A stretch of DNA of 64,000 nt, taken from assembly GCF_940677205.1 (NCBI RefSeq), contig NZ_OW712331.1:434001-498000 (forward strand), in the 5' to 3' direction. The notes beneath the pieces are model-generated. The model was not told the origin of the DNA. It did no database searches and saw only the letters and a list, made by a program, of their open reading frames with translations. Of this stretch, positions 56,061 to 64,000 are shown piece by piece. A program made the translations under genes and the position numbers. The stretch is from [Clostridium] colinum. GTDB lineage: Bacteria > Bacillota > Clostridia > Lachnospirales > CAG-274. How positions within the stretch are numbered: the first letter of the stretch is position 1; every line of letters starts with the position of its first letter.

Positions 56061-57056
56061 ATGAGTGTATTTATAATTGCAGAAATAGGTGTAAATCATA
56101 ATGGAAATTTAGATATTGCAGAAAAAATGATTTTAGAAGCAAAAAAAGCAGGTGTTGATGCAGTAAAGTTTCAATCATTTAAAGCTGATTTACTTGTATC
56201 TAAAGATGCAAAAAAAGCAGAATACCAAATAAAAAATACTAAAAATGATGATACTCAATATAGTATGATAAAAAAGTTAGAGTTATCTAAAGAAGACCAT
56301 ATTTATTTAAAAAAAATATGTGATAAAGAAAATATAAAGTTTTTATCATCACCATTTGATATAGAAAGTATTGATTTATTAAAAACATTAGGAGTAGATA
56401 TTATCAAGATACCTTCTGGAGAAATAACTAATTTAATATATTTAGAAAAGATAGCTAAAGTTTATAAAAATATAATTTTATCTACGGGAATGAGTGATTT
56501 AAAAGAAATAAAAGAGGCTATAAATATACTTAATAAAAATGAAAGGAAAAATATAACAGTTTTACATTGTAATACAGAATATCCAACACCTATGGAAGAT
56601 GTAAATTTATTAGCAATAAAAACAATGGAAAAAGAATTAAATTTACCAATTGGATATTCTGATCATACAGACGGTATAGAAGTAGCTATAGCAGCAGTAA
56701 CACTAGGAGCAACTATAATAGAAAAACACTTTACATTAGATAAAAATTTTGAAGGTCCAGACCATAAGGCAAGTTTAGAGCCAGATGAATTAAGACAAAT
56801 GGTAAATAGTATTAGAAATATTGAAAAAGCTATGGGGACAGGTATAAAAGCTCCATCTAAATCTGAACAAAAAAATATTACTATAGCAAGAAAAAGTATT
56901 GTAGCAAAATGTAATATATGTAAAGGAGAAAAATTTACACAAGAAAATATGGCTATAAAAAGACCAGGTGATGGCTTATCTCCTATGAAATGGTACGAAG
57001 TTTTAGGAAAAACTGCAAAAAGAGATTTTGTTACAGATGAAAGGATTGAACTGTAA
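56061..57056 (+). CDS. legI: Legionaminic acid synthase (NeuB family)
   Basis: A 331-residue TIM-barrel enzyme that condenses the diacetamido sugar with phosphoenolpyruvate. IAEIGVNHNGNLDIAEKMI (about 5-23), AVKFQSFKADLLVS, the STGMS block (about 142), HCNTEYPTP and the YSDHT metal segment are NeuB signatures. A C-terminal SAF (antifreeze-like) domain lies from about 275. AAAGGATAA precedes the ATG. The legG gene overlaps it by one base (TAATG). Confidence 0.92.
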   Translation: MSVFIIAEIGVNHNGNLDIAEKMILEAKKAGVDAVKFQSFKADLLVSKDAKKAEYQIKNTKNDDTQYSMIKKLELSKEDHIYLKKICDKENIKFLSSPFDIESIDLLKTLGVDIIKIPSGEITNLIYLEKIAKVYKNIILSTGMSDLKEIKEAINILNKNERKNITVLHCNTEYPTPMEDVNLLAIKTMEKELNLPIGYSDHTDGIEVAIAAVTLGATIIEKHFTLDKNFEGPDHKASLEPDELRQMVNSIRNIEKAMGTGIKAPSKSEQKNITIARKSIVAKCNICKGEKFTQENMAIKRPGDGLSPMKWYEVLGKTAKRDFVTDERIEL

Positions 57057-58216
57057 TGAAAAAAGTATGTATTGTAACTGGTTCAAGGGCTGAATATGGT
57101 TTATTAAAGCCAATAATGGAAGAAATAAAAAATGATAAAGACCTTAAATTACAATTAGTAGCAACAGGAGCACATTTATCAAGTGAATTTGGGCTTACAT
57201 ATAAAAATATAGAAAGAGATGGATTTTTTATAGATGAAAAAGTTGAAATGCTTTTAAGTTCGGATACTAAAATAGGAATAAATAAATCTATTGGGCTTGC
57301 TATTATAAGTTTTGGTGAAGTATTTCAAAGACTAAATCCAGATATAGTTGTTATATTAGGTGATAGATATGAAATTTTAGCTGTGTCTATAGCTGCTATG
57401 ATTAATAATATAAAATTAGCTCACTTACATGGTGGAGAAATAACAGAAGGTGCTATTGATGATACTATAAGACACTGTATAACAAAAATGAGTCATATAC
57501 ATTTTACTAGTACTGAAGAATATAGAAGAAGGGTTATACAATTAGGTGAGATACCAGAATATGTATTTAATGTAGGAGCTATAGGTACAGAAAATGTAAA
57601 AAAATTAAAACTTTTAAGTAAAGAAGAATTAGAAGAAAGTATTAATTTTAATATTAAAAAAAATACAATTGTTGTAACATTTCATCCAGTTACATTAGAA
57701 AGTATATCTTCTAAGGAGCAATTTAAAAGTATTTTAGACGCTATTAATAGGATAGAAAATATTAATGTTATTTTTACTAAAGCAAATGCAGATACAGATG
57801 GAAGAATTATTAATGATATGATAGATGAATATGTTGATAAAAATAAAAATGCAATAGCTTTTGACACAATGGGGCAAATAAAATACTTTAGTGCAATAAA
57901 GTATGTAGATGCAGTTGTAGGAAATTCATCTAGTGGCATAATAGAAGTACCATCATTTGGTATACCAACAGTAAATATTGGTATTAGACAGAAAGGTAGA
58001 ATTACTTGTGACAGTGTTATTAATTGTAAAGTTGAAGTTAGTGAAATAAAAAAAGCAATAGAAAAAGCTTTAAGTCATGAATTTAGAAATGAAATTAAAA
58101 ATTGCAAAAATCCATATGAAAAGAATGATACTTGTAAAAATATAGTATTTTTAATAAAACAATTTTTAAATAAAAATGTTGATTGTAGTAAAAAGTTTTA
58201 TAATATTAATTTTTAA
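57056..58216 (+). CDS. legG: Hydrolysing sugar-nucleotide 2-epimerase (NeuC/LegG)
   Basis: A 386-residue GT-B-fold enzyme that epimerises C2 and releases the nucleotide to give the free hexose used by LegI. VTGSRAEYGLLKPIMEEI (about 6-23), VILGDRYEILAVSIAA (about 100-115), HLHGGEITEGAIDDTIRHCI (about 122-141) and GNSSSGIIEVPSFGIPTVNIG (about 288-308) are the family blocks. Order synthase-then-epimerase matches known operons, though catalysis runs the other way. Confidence 0.92.
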   Translation: MKKVCIVTGSRAEYGLLKPIMEEIKNDKDLKLQLVATGAHLSSEFGLTYKNIERDGFFIDEKVEMLLSSDTKIGINKSIGLAIISFGEVFQRLNPDIVVILGDRYEILAVSIAAMINNIKLAHLHGGEITEGAIDDTIRHCITKMSHIHFTSTEEYRRRVIQLGEIPEYVFNVGAIGTENVKKLKLLSKEELEESINFNIKKNTIVVTFHPVTLESISSKEQFKSILDAINRIENINVIFTKANADTDGRIINDMIDEYVDKNKNAIAFDTMGQIKYFSAIKYVDAVVGNSSSGIIEVPSFGIPTVNIGIRQKGRITCDSVINCKVEVSEIKKAIEKALSHEFRNEIKNCKNPYEKNDTCKNIVFLIKQFLNKNVDCSKKFYNINF

Positions 58217-58225
58217 GGTGAAAAA

Positions 58226-58939
58226 ATGATAGATAATAAAAAAGTTTTAGCTTTTATACCAGCAAGGGCAGGAAGTAAAGGAATAAAAAATAAAAATATA
58301 ATAGATTTAGCAGGAAATCCATTAATATCATATACTATAAATGCAGCTAAAAAAAGTAACTATGTAGATAAAATTTTAGTAAGTACAGATGGAGAAGATA
58401 TTGCTAAAATATCAAAACAATATGGTGCAGAAGTTCCATTTTTTAGACCTAAAAATTTAGCCGAAGATAACTCTAATGTTATAACATCTATAGTATATAC
58501 TTTAAAAAGATTAAAAGATGTTGGAGAAACTTATGATATAATTATTTTACTTCAACCTACATCACCATTTAGAACACACCAACATATAGATGAAGCATTA
58601 GAAATGCTTATAAATAATAATTTACCAAGTATTTTATCTATTACAGAAACAGATAAAAATCCTACATTAATAAGAAGTATAAGTAATGATAATAAAATAA
58701 CTCCATTAATAGAAAGTGATATAAGTTTAAGACAGGAAATGGAAAAATATTATATTTTAAATGGAGCTATATATATAAATTATACTAATGATATAAATAA
58801 TGATAGATATTTAAAAGACAATAAGTATGGTTATATAATGGACAAATATCATTCTTTAGATATAGATAACCCTATAGATTTAGAAATAGCTAAATTTTAT
58901 ATTGAAAATAAAGTAATAAATTTACCAAAAACTTTATAA
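58226..58939 (+). CDS. legF: CMP-legionaminate synthetase (NeuA family)
   Basis: A 237-residue cytidylyltransferase that activates the sugar with CTP. FIPARAGSKGIKNKNI (about 9-24) is the CTP-binding signature; LVSTDGEDIAKIS, LLQPTSPFRTHQHIDEA and LSITETDKNP follow. The product CMP-legionaminate is the donor expected for the Maf glycosyltransferase upstream. AAGGTG precedes ATG 58226. It is the last gene of the seven-gene operon. Confidence 0.92.
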   Translation: MIDNKKVLAFIPARAGSKGIKNKNIIDLAGNPLISYTINAAKKSNYVDKILVSTDGEDIAKISKQYGAEVPFFRPKNLAEDNSNVITSIVYTLKRLKDVGETYDIIILLQPTSPFRTHQHIDEALEMLINNNLPSILSITETDKNPTLIRSISNDNKITPLIESDISLRQEMEKYYILNGAIYINYTNDINNDRYLKDNKYGYIMDKYHSLDIDNPIDLEIAKFYIENKVINLPKTL

Positions 58940-59176
58940 AATGGTTAGCAATATTATATAATAAAATTTTTTAATTGGTATAAGTAACTTTATACTAAGG
59001 TTATTATATGACATATAAAAGCCTATAAAACAAATAAGCATTATTATTAAAAAACTAGTACAAAATAAAATCATAATTTTAGTAGGGCAAGATAGGAGAG
59101 CACAAATAATAAAAGAAGATAAAAAACAAATGCAACTAATAAAAAGCCCTATAAAAAATTTTATATGTAAACTCAT
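58934..59176 (-). CDS. Small two-segment membrane protein, unknown
   Basis: An 80-residue hydrophobic protein with membrane segments at about 6-30 and 35-55, Cys and Ser in both, and a basic loop near the C-terminus (IPIKKF). I do not recognise it. It is likely real because TAGGAGGTT stands 5-6 bases before its ATG at 59176. It converges on legF, and the two coding ends overlap by 6 bases. The rest of 59177-59320 is A+T-rich promoter DNA. Confidence 0.65.
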   Translation of the reverse strand: MSLHIKFFIGLFISCICFLSSFIICALLSCPTKIMILFCTSFLIIMLICFIGFYMSYNNLSIKLLIPIKKFYYIILLTIL

Positions 59177-59320
59177 AAAAATAACCTCCTAATAAGTAAT
59201 AATTTGTAATTTATAGTAATATAATAGCATAAAATCACAAAAAAATCAAACATTTGTTCGAAAATAATTTAAATTTATTAATTTTTATTATTATATTAAA
59301 AATGAAAGAAGGAATATAAA

Positions 59321-59863
59321 TTGAAAATATTATTTGCATCAGATTTACACGGTTCAAAGTTTTATTGTAATGTTTTAAAAAATATTATATGTAAAGAAAA
59401 GCCAGATAAAATAGTTTTATTAGGGGATATATTATATCACGGTCCAAGAAATCCTTTACCTAAACATTATAACCCACAAGAAGTATTTAAAACATTAAAC
59501 ACATTTAAAGAAAAAATTATATGTGTTAGAGGAAATTGTGATTCGGAAGTAGACCAAATGGTTTTAGAGTTTCCTATTATTTCAGATTATAATATAATAA
59601 ATGTAGATGGAATAAATTTATTTTTAACACATGGACATATATATAATAAAGATAATATGCCTAATATAGGAGATAACGATATATTAATACATGGACATAC
59701 ACATATTAATATAATAGAAAAACTTGAAAAAGGTTTATACATAAATCCAGGGTCTATATCTATGCCAAAAGAAAATCAAGAAAATAGTTATATGATTTAT
59801 GAAGATAAAAAATTTATTATAAAAAATATAGAAGGAAAAGAACTAAAATCTATACAGATTTAG
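59321..59863 (+). CDS. YfcE-type metallophosphoesterase
   Basis: A 180-residue calcineurin-like phosphoesterase. Metal-binding motifs are ASDLHGSKFYC (about 6-16), VLLGDILYHGPRN (about 32-44), RGNCDSE (about 74-80), LTHGH (about 105-109) and HGHTHIN (about 125-131). Family members act on small phosphodiesters in vitro; the natural substrate is unknown. The start is TTG 59321 with AGAAGGA before it. It is followed by a HAD phosphatase gene 13 bases away. Confidence 0.88.
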   Translation: MKILFASDLHGSKFYCNVLKNIICKEKPDKIVLLGDILYHGPRNPLPKHYNPQEVFKTLNTFKEKIICVRGNCDSEVDQMVLEFPIISDYNIINVDGINLFLTHGHIYNKDNMPNIGDNDILIHGHTHINIIEKLEKGLYINPGSISMPKENQENSYMIYEDKKFIIKNIEGKELKSIQI

Positions 59864-59876
59864 TTTTAGTAATGTT

Positions 59877-60470
59877 ATGGAAGTAAATGTTTACGATTTT
59901 GATAAAACAATATTTAATGGAGATAGTACACAAAAATTTTACTTATATTTATTAAAGAGACAACCTCAAATAGTAATATATTTGCCTAAACAATTTATTT
60001 ACTTTATACCATTTTCTTTAGGAATTATGGAAAAAACAAAATTTAAAGAAAAATTTTATAGTTGTTTTAAAATAGTTAAGAACATTGATAGAGAAGTAGA
60101 AAAATTTTGGGATATAAATATAAAAAATATAAAAAGTTGGTATTATGATAAACAAGAAAAAACAGATATTATAATATCGGCTTCTCCAGAATTTTTGTTA
60201 GCTCCTATATGTAAAAAGATAGGAATAGAACATTTAATAGCATCTAAAGTAGATAAAAAAACAGGTAAATATACAGGGCTTAATTGTTATGGTGAAGAAA
60301 AGGTAGTAAGGCTTAATAAAGAAAGACCTAATACAATAATAAGAGAGTTTTATTCAGATTCTTTTTCAGACGAGCCTTTAGCAGAGCTTGCTAAAAAAAG
60401 TTACATAGTAGATAAAGAAAATTTATATCCTTGGTGGGAATATAAAAACAATAGAAAAAAACTTAAATAA
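59877..60470 (+). CDS. HAD-family (subclass IB) phosphatase
   Basis: A 197-residue hydrolase. The nucleophile motif DFDKTI is at about 7-12, motif II in IISASPEFLL (about 99-108), and the acidic end motif in FSDEPLAELA (about 163-172). The helical cap between about 20 and 90 is hydrophobic in places, including YLPKQFIYFIPFSLGI. The substrate is not predictable; PSP-like small phosphoesters are possible. It probably shares a transcript with the YfcE-type gene. Confidence 0.83.
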   Translation: MEVNVYDFDKTIFNGDSTQKFYLYLLKRQPQIVIYLPKQFIYFIPFSLGIMEKTKFKEKFYSCFKIVKNIDREVEKFWDINIKNIKSWYYDKQEKTDIIISASPEFLLAPICKKIGIEHLIASKVDKKTGKYTGLNCYGEEKVVRLNKERPNTIIREFYSDSFSDEPLAELAKKSYIVDKENLYPWWEYKNNRKKLK

Positions 60471-60507
60471 TAAAAATTTATTATATTTTTTAAAATATTT
60501 ATTTAAA

Positions 60508-60540
60508 AATAAAGGCTAAAGATTATCTTTAGCCTTTATT
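60508..60540. terminator. Bidirectional terminator between convergent genes
   Basis: AATAAAGGCTAAAG (60508-60521) pairs perfectly with CTTTAGCCTTTATT (60527-60540), with a 5-base loop. It serves the HAD gene and the NADH oxidase gene. Confidence 0.9.
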
Positions 60541-60553
60541 AGTTTATTATATA

Positions 60554-61888
60554 TTATTTAGCTGTTAATGCAGCCATAGTAATATAGTTGTAAGGTTGGT
60601 TAAAGTGTGGTAAGAAAAAAATATCTAATAATTTTAATTTATCAATAGTTACTCCTTCTTGTATAGCTAAAGAGAACATATGGATACCCATAGATATATC
60701 TTCTCTAGAAGCCATTTGAGCACCTAAAATTACTCTTGTATTTTTATCATAAACTATTCTTAATTTAACTTTTTCATTGTTATGTTCTATAAATGCAGGT
60801 TTTTGTAAATCTTCAAATTCAGTTGTGATAGCATCAAATCCATTTGCTTTAGCTTTTTCTAATGTAAGACCAGTAGATACCATATTAAGACCCCAAATGC
60901 TTATACCATTAGACCCTTGAACACCAATGCTTTGAATATCTGTACCACAAGCATTATGGGCTGCTACAACACCAGAACGTACAGCATTTGTAGCAAGAGC
61001 TATATAGTTTGTATCTTTGATAGAGTTATCATAAACAGTAGCACAATCTCCAATAGCATAAACATCTTTTATGCTAGTTTCTTGTCTTTTGTTAACAACA
61101 TATGCACCATTTTTAAATAATTGTAAATCATCTTTACCAAGTTCATTGTTTGGTCTAAACCCAATACAGAGAATAACCATATCTGTTTTATATTCATTTT
61201 TATCTGTAACGATACCTTCTACTTTGTCTTTACCTACTATTTTTTTAACCATTTCATCAAATACAACTTGTACGCCATTTTGTTTTAAATTTTCTGTCAT
61301 CATATCTGTAAAGTCTTGGTCATAGTATCCAGAAAGACAAGTGCTTGCACAATCAATTAAAGTTATATCTCTACCATTTCTTTTAAATGCTTCAGCAAGC
61401 TCAACACCAATATAACCAGCACCAACAACTGTAACGTGTTTTATGCTATCGTCTTTTAATTTTTCTATAACTTCAGCAGCATTTTGATATAATTTAACAA
61501 ATTGCACATTATTAAGTTCCATACCTTCAATTTTTGGAGTGATAGGTAAAGACCCAGTAGCTAAAATAATTTTATCATAAGTTTCTTCTATTTTATTTCC
61601 ATTTTTGTCTGTTGCACAAACCTTTTTATTAGCATAATCTATACAGTCAACTTTTGTTTCCATATAGATTTTAGCGCCTTTGCCAGTTAATATTTCTTTG
61701 TTAGAGTAAAATAAACCTTCTGGACCAGCTATTTGTTTACCAATCCAAAGAGCCATACCACAACCTAAAAAGCTTATATTACTATTAGCATCAAATACTA
61801 CAACTTCTTTGTCTTTATAATTATCAAGTATTGTATTTATACAAGCAGTACCAGCGTGGTTAGCACCAACAACAATAATTTTTTCCAT
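60554..61888 (-). CDS. nox: NADH oxidase (FAD-dependent, single redox Cys)
   Basis: A 444-residue flavoprotein of the NADH oxidase/peroxidase/CoA-disulfide reductase group. FAD-binding [15 protein letters not shown] is at about 6-20. The redox-active Cys43 is in [10 protein letters not shown], the NADH oxidase pattern. The NAD motif [15 protein letters not shown] is at about 150-164, and the [12 protein letters not shown] block at about 275. It reduces O2 to water with NADH, protecting an anaerobe from oxygen. GGAGGAAT precedes ATG. CoA-disulfide reductase is a possible alternative. Confidence 0.9.
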   Translation of the reverse strand: MEKIIVVGANHAGTACINTILDNYKDKEVVVFDANSNISFLGCGMALWIGKQIAGPEGLFYSNKEILTGKGAKIYMETKVDCIDYANKKVCATDKNGNKIEETYDKIILATGSLPITPKIEGMELNNVQFVKLYQNAAEVIEKLKDDSIKHVTVVGAGYIGVELAEAFKRNGRDITLIDCASTCLSGYYDQDFTDMMTENLKQNGVQVVFDEMVKKIVGKDKVEGIVTDKNEYKTDMVILCIGFRPNNELGKDDLQLFKNGAYVVNKRQETSIKDVYAIGDCATVYDNSIKDTNYIALATNAVRSGVVAAHNACGTDIQSIGVQGSNGISIWGLNMVSTGLTLEKAKANGFDAITTEFEDLQKPAFIEHNNEKVKLRIVYDKNTRVILGAQMASREDISMGIHMFSLAIQEGVTIDKLKLLDIFFLPHFNQPYNYITMAALTAK

Positions 61889-62149
61889 ATTAATATTCCT
61901 CCAAATAATAATTAATTATATGTATATTTATATTATACTATATTACAAGGAATTATTCAACAATAAGAATTAAATAAAAATAAACGATTTTTAATAATTA
62001 TTATTGTTAAATTTTTATTTAATAATTTATATTAAAAATATACAAAAATAATTTAATATATTATAGATACATAAATTATTTTATAAATAAATACAATAAT
62101 ATGGTTATTTTTAACATAATTTATAGTTTAAATATTTATTTGATAAAGA

Positions 62150-62222
62150 TGCACTCTATGGGAATCGAACCCATATCTTTTGGTCCGGAGCCAAAAGCTC
62201 TATCCTTTTAAGCTAAGAGTGC
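62150..62222 (-). tRNA. tRNA-Arg (anticodon CCG)
   Basis: On the minus strand the 73-base cloverleaf has acceptor stem GCACTCT (62222-62216) with AGAGTGC (62157-62151), discriminator A at 62150, an anticodon stem CTTTTGG/CCAAAAG around loop CTCCGGA (anticodon CCG, reading CGG) and a T arm TGGGTTCGATTCCCA. CCA is not encoded. The flanks 61889-62149 and 62223-62356 hold only A+T-rich DNA; no terminator or promoter stands out. Confidence 0.95.
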
Positions 62223-62356
62223 ATATAAATTATTTTAAACAATTGTTATTATTTAGTCAACTAATTGTTATTTTTTAGAATAAATAAGTAAAAATTTGAC
62301 TATATTAATACTAAAGTCATAGATAAGTTTTATTAGATAGTTTATGGAGGGTACAA

Positions 62357-62641
62357 ATGGAAAATTTATTATTGTTAAAAAAAGGAAAAAATTTATTAAA
62401 ATCTACAAATTCTTTAGATAGTGAAGCAACAGAGATTATATATTTTTTAGAAGATACTAAAGTTAAATTACAGTATGCAGAGCTATGTTTAAACTTTGCT
62501 AATGATGATACGTTAATAGATAGTATAATATATGAAATAATGTCTTTGCAAAAAAAATATGATTATTTTTTAAAACTTAGTAAAGAAAAAGGGATAGTAA
62601 TAAACTTTCCACAAATATTACAAAAATTTCCAGCATCATAG
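62357..62641 (+). CDS. YaaL-like DUF2508 family protein
   Basis: A 94-residue helical protein with the DUF2508 pattern: a central NFANDDTLIDSIIYEIMSLQKKYDYFLKLSKEKGI segment, here split by position at about 50-85. Its place directly before bofA matches yaaL-bofA in B. subtilis. No function is established. GGAGGG precedes ATG 62357. Confidence 0.75.
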   Translation: MENLLLLKKGKNLLKSTNSLDSEATEIIYFLEDTKVKLQYAELCLNFANDDTLIDSIIYEIMSLQKKYDYFLKLSKEKGIVINFPQILQKFPAS

Positions 62642-62650
62642 GAGGGTGGT

Positions 62651-62896
62651 ATGACATCTAATGCAATTATTTATATGATGATAGGCATACTTGTTTTAGT
62701 GTTAATCTTATATAATAAGTATGCTATAAATATTTTATTTAATTTTTTATTGGGTGTATTATTTATTTATATATTTAATATACTACTAAAATCTAATGGA
62801 TTACATTTAAATATAAATATTTTTACAGGCATTTTTGCTGGTATTTTAGGTATACCAGGTATAATTTGCCTTTACATATTACAAATATTGTTATAA
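62651..62896 (+). CDS. bofA: Pro-sigma-K processing inhibitor BofA family protein
   Basis: An 81-residue membrane protein with two to three hydrophobic segments (about 5-22, 27-45, 57-80). The C-terminal NIFTGIFAGILGIPGIICLYILQ is the BofA signature (xxxxGxLGxPGxxxLLxL). In Bacillus it holds SpoIVFB inactive until late sporulation. Its presence suggests the organism forms endospores. AGGAGGG precedes ATG 62651. Confidence 0.82.
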   Translation: MTSNAIIYMMIGILVLVLILYNKYAINILFNFLLGVLFIYIFNILLKSNGLHLNINIFTGIFAGILGIPGIICLYILQILL

Positions 62897-62945
62897 AATA
62901 CAAACATAGAAAATTTTACATTTTAATATTTAAGAGGAAACAATA

Positions 62946-63974
62946 ATGAATTTAAAATTTTTGTCAAACTTTAATGACTGTCTGTTAAATAATGACTTTT
63001 TTAAAATAGAAAATATTATTTTTAATAAAGATATTTATTTTAAAACTATAGGAACTAATGGATATTTAATTGTACCTATATCAAATGATGAAAATTATAA
63101 AGAATGTTTTAATACTGTAGAAGAATATAGTAAAATTATTTTAAAAAATTATAATTTATCAAAAATATTTATTATAAAAATATTAATAGGAGAAAATTTT
63201 TCAAAACAAGATATTAATTTTTTAGACTATGAGTTAAACTTAGATAATAAAATTATAAGCATATTATGGGGCGTAGATTTATTAAATAAAAAAATGATAA
63301 AAAAATCAAACCAACCAACTAAATTTTTAGATATAGAAAAATATATTAATAGCTCTTTAAAAAATGATTTTAAAGGGATAAAATTAAAAAAAAATAACTA
63401 TGTTATATCTAAAAATAGCTATCTTACATACGCAACTATTTTTATTATTATGCTATCATATATGCTTACAAATATGTCAATTGATAAAGATGCTATTATA
63501 TATAGTTACGGAATATCACCGAATTTATTTAAAAATAGGGAGTTTTATAGGCTTATAACATTTTTGTTTTTACATTCTGGAATAATGCATCTTTTATCAA
63601 ATCTTTTAAGCTTATATATATTTGGTACAAGAATAGAAAAATATTTAGGTAAGAAAGCCTTTTTGTTAATATTTTTTATAGGTGGAATATCTAGTGGAAT
63701 ATTTAGTATTATATTTACAAAAACTTATTCTATAGGTGCTAGTGGTGCTATATTTGCATTAGAAAGTGCAACTTTATACTTTTCTATAAAAGAAAAAATA
63801 AAGTTAGATGGATTAGATTATTATACAATAGGTATATTTTGTGTTATAGGTATATTAGCAAGTTTTAGTAGCGTTAATATCGATAATGCAGGGCATATAG
63901 GTGGATTTATAATGGGATTTATTGTATGCTTTATATACTATAATACAACATATAAAAAAATTATAAATAAGTAA
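62946..63974 (+). CDS. Rhomboid-family intramembrane serine protease
   Basis: A 342-residue protein. An N-terminal cytoplasmic part (about 1-150) precedes six to seven membrane helices. FLFLHSGIMHLLSNLLSLYIFG (about 208-229), the catalytic Ser in SIGASGAIFA (about 262-271) and the catalytic His in NAGHIGGFIMGF (about 313-324) are clear. The layout resembles GluP/YqgP of Bacillus. Substrates are unknown. AAGAGGAAA precedes ATG 62946. Confidence 0.9.
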   Translation: MNLKFLSNFNDCLLNNDFFKIENIIFNKDIYFKTIGTNGYLIVPISNDENYKECFNTVEEYSKIILKNYNLSKIFIIKILIGENFSKQDINFLDYELNLDNKIISILWGVDLLNKKMIKKSNQPTKFLDIEKYINSSLKNDFKGIKLKKNNYVISKNSYLTYATIFIIMLSYMLTNMSIDKDAIIYSYGISPNLFKNREFYRLITFLFLHSGIMHLLSNLLSLYIFGTRIEKYLGKKAFLLIFFIGGISSGIFSIIFTKTYSIGASGAIFALESATLYFSIKEKIKLDGLDYYTIGIFCVIGILASFSSVNIDNAGHIGGFIMGFIVCFIYYNTTYKKIINK

Positions 63975-64000
63975 TATTTTATTAATAGTATAAATATCAT

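Noticed and set aside
60917-61325. Plus-strand frames within the NADH oxidase gene
   Set aside because: They lie antisense to a well-conserved gene and lack ribosome sites.

Overview
The window is very A+T-rich chromosomal DNA from a low-GC Gram-positive anaerobe of the class Clostridia. Supporting signs are strong AGGAGG ribosome sites, Firmicutes gene orders (rimP-nusA-ylxR-ylxQ-infB-rbfA-nrnA-truB-ribF; rplU-prp-rpmA; ispF-cysS-mrnC-rlmB-rae1), an S-box SAM riboswitch, a bofA homologue pointing to endospore formation, and a flagellar locus with a nonulosonic-acid pathway. Genus and species cannot be fixed from sequence alone.

Layout. 1-6.7 kb: end of a thioredoxin reductase, a dicarboxylate/amino-acid symporter, then aroB-lspA-RluD-pyrB-pyrC. 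The last two are full length but have lost catalytic residues. 7.2-14.8 kb: the translation/transcription-factor operon rimP to ribF. 14.8-19.1 kb: a decaying region with a tandem-repeat secreted protein, a related gene broken by one stop and two frameshifts, and an ISL3-type transposase remnant. 19.1-28.6 kb: a divergent pair of small Gly/Cys/Ser-rich paralogues (possibly spore-coat proteins), then clpX, clpP, tig, a PAP2 phosphatase, the L21-Prp-L27 operon, an ECF sigma/anti-sigma pair, rnz, and rimM-trmD. 28.7-35 kb: metK under a SAM riboswitch, and a beta-glucoside PTS operon with its own LicT-type antiterminator and RNA target. 35-41.3 kb: a polysaccharide deacetylase and a broken iron locus (frameshifted DtxR-type repressor, intact feoA, feoB in two pieces) interrupted by an arsenic-type cassette (arsR, arsP-type permease, thioredoxin, arsC). 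41.3-45.1 kb: ispF to rae1. 45.2-52 kb: flagellin, Maf glycosyltransferase, fliD, a probable chaperone, flaG and fliS. 52.2-58.9 kb: a seven-gene legionaminic-acid operon, which probably supplies the sugar Maf puts on flagellin. 58.9-64 kb: a small membrane protein, two phosphatases, NADH oxidase, tRNA-Arg(CCG), a YaaL-like protein, BofA and a rhomboid protease.

Three things stand out. (1) A structured dispersed repeat of about 225 bp is present in three copies. Its hairpins share a CTTTG-type apex and show compensatory changes, and one copy is flanked by a 17-bp direct repeat that duplicates half of a terminator. (2) The pyrB-pyrC pair is intact as reading frames, but the active sites of both enzymes are altered. 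(3) The space between flagellin and maf holds nested perfect inverted repeats that can form two mutually exclusive long stems, one of which buries the maf ribosome-binding site. Several genes also carry frameshifts at A or T runs, each restored by one extra base, all in the decaying loci or the inserted cassette.
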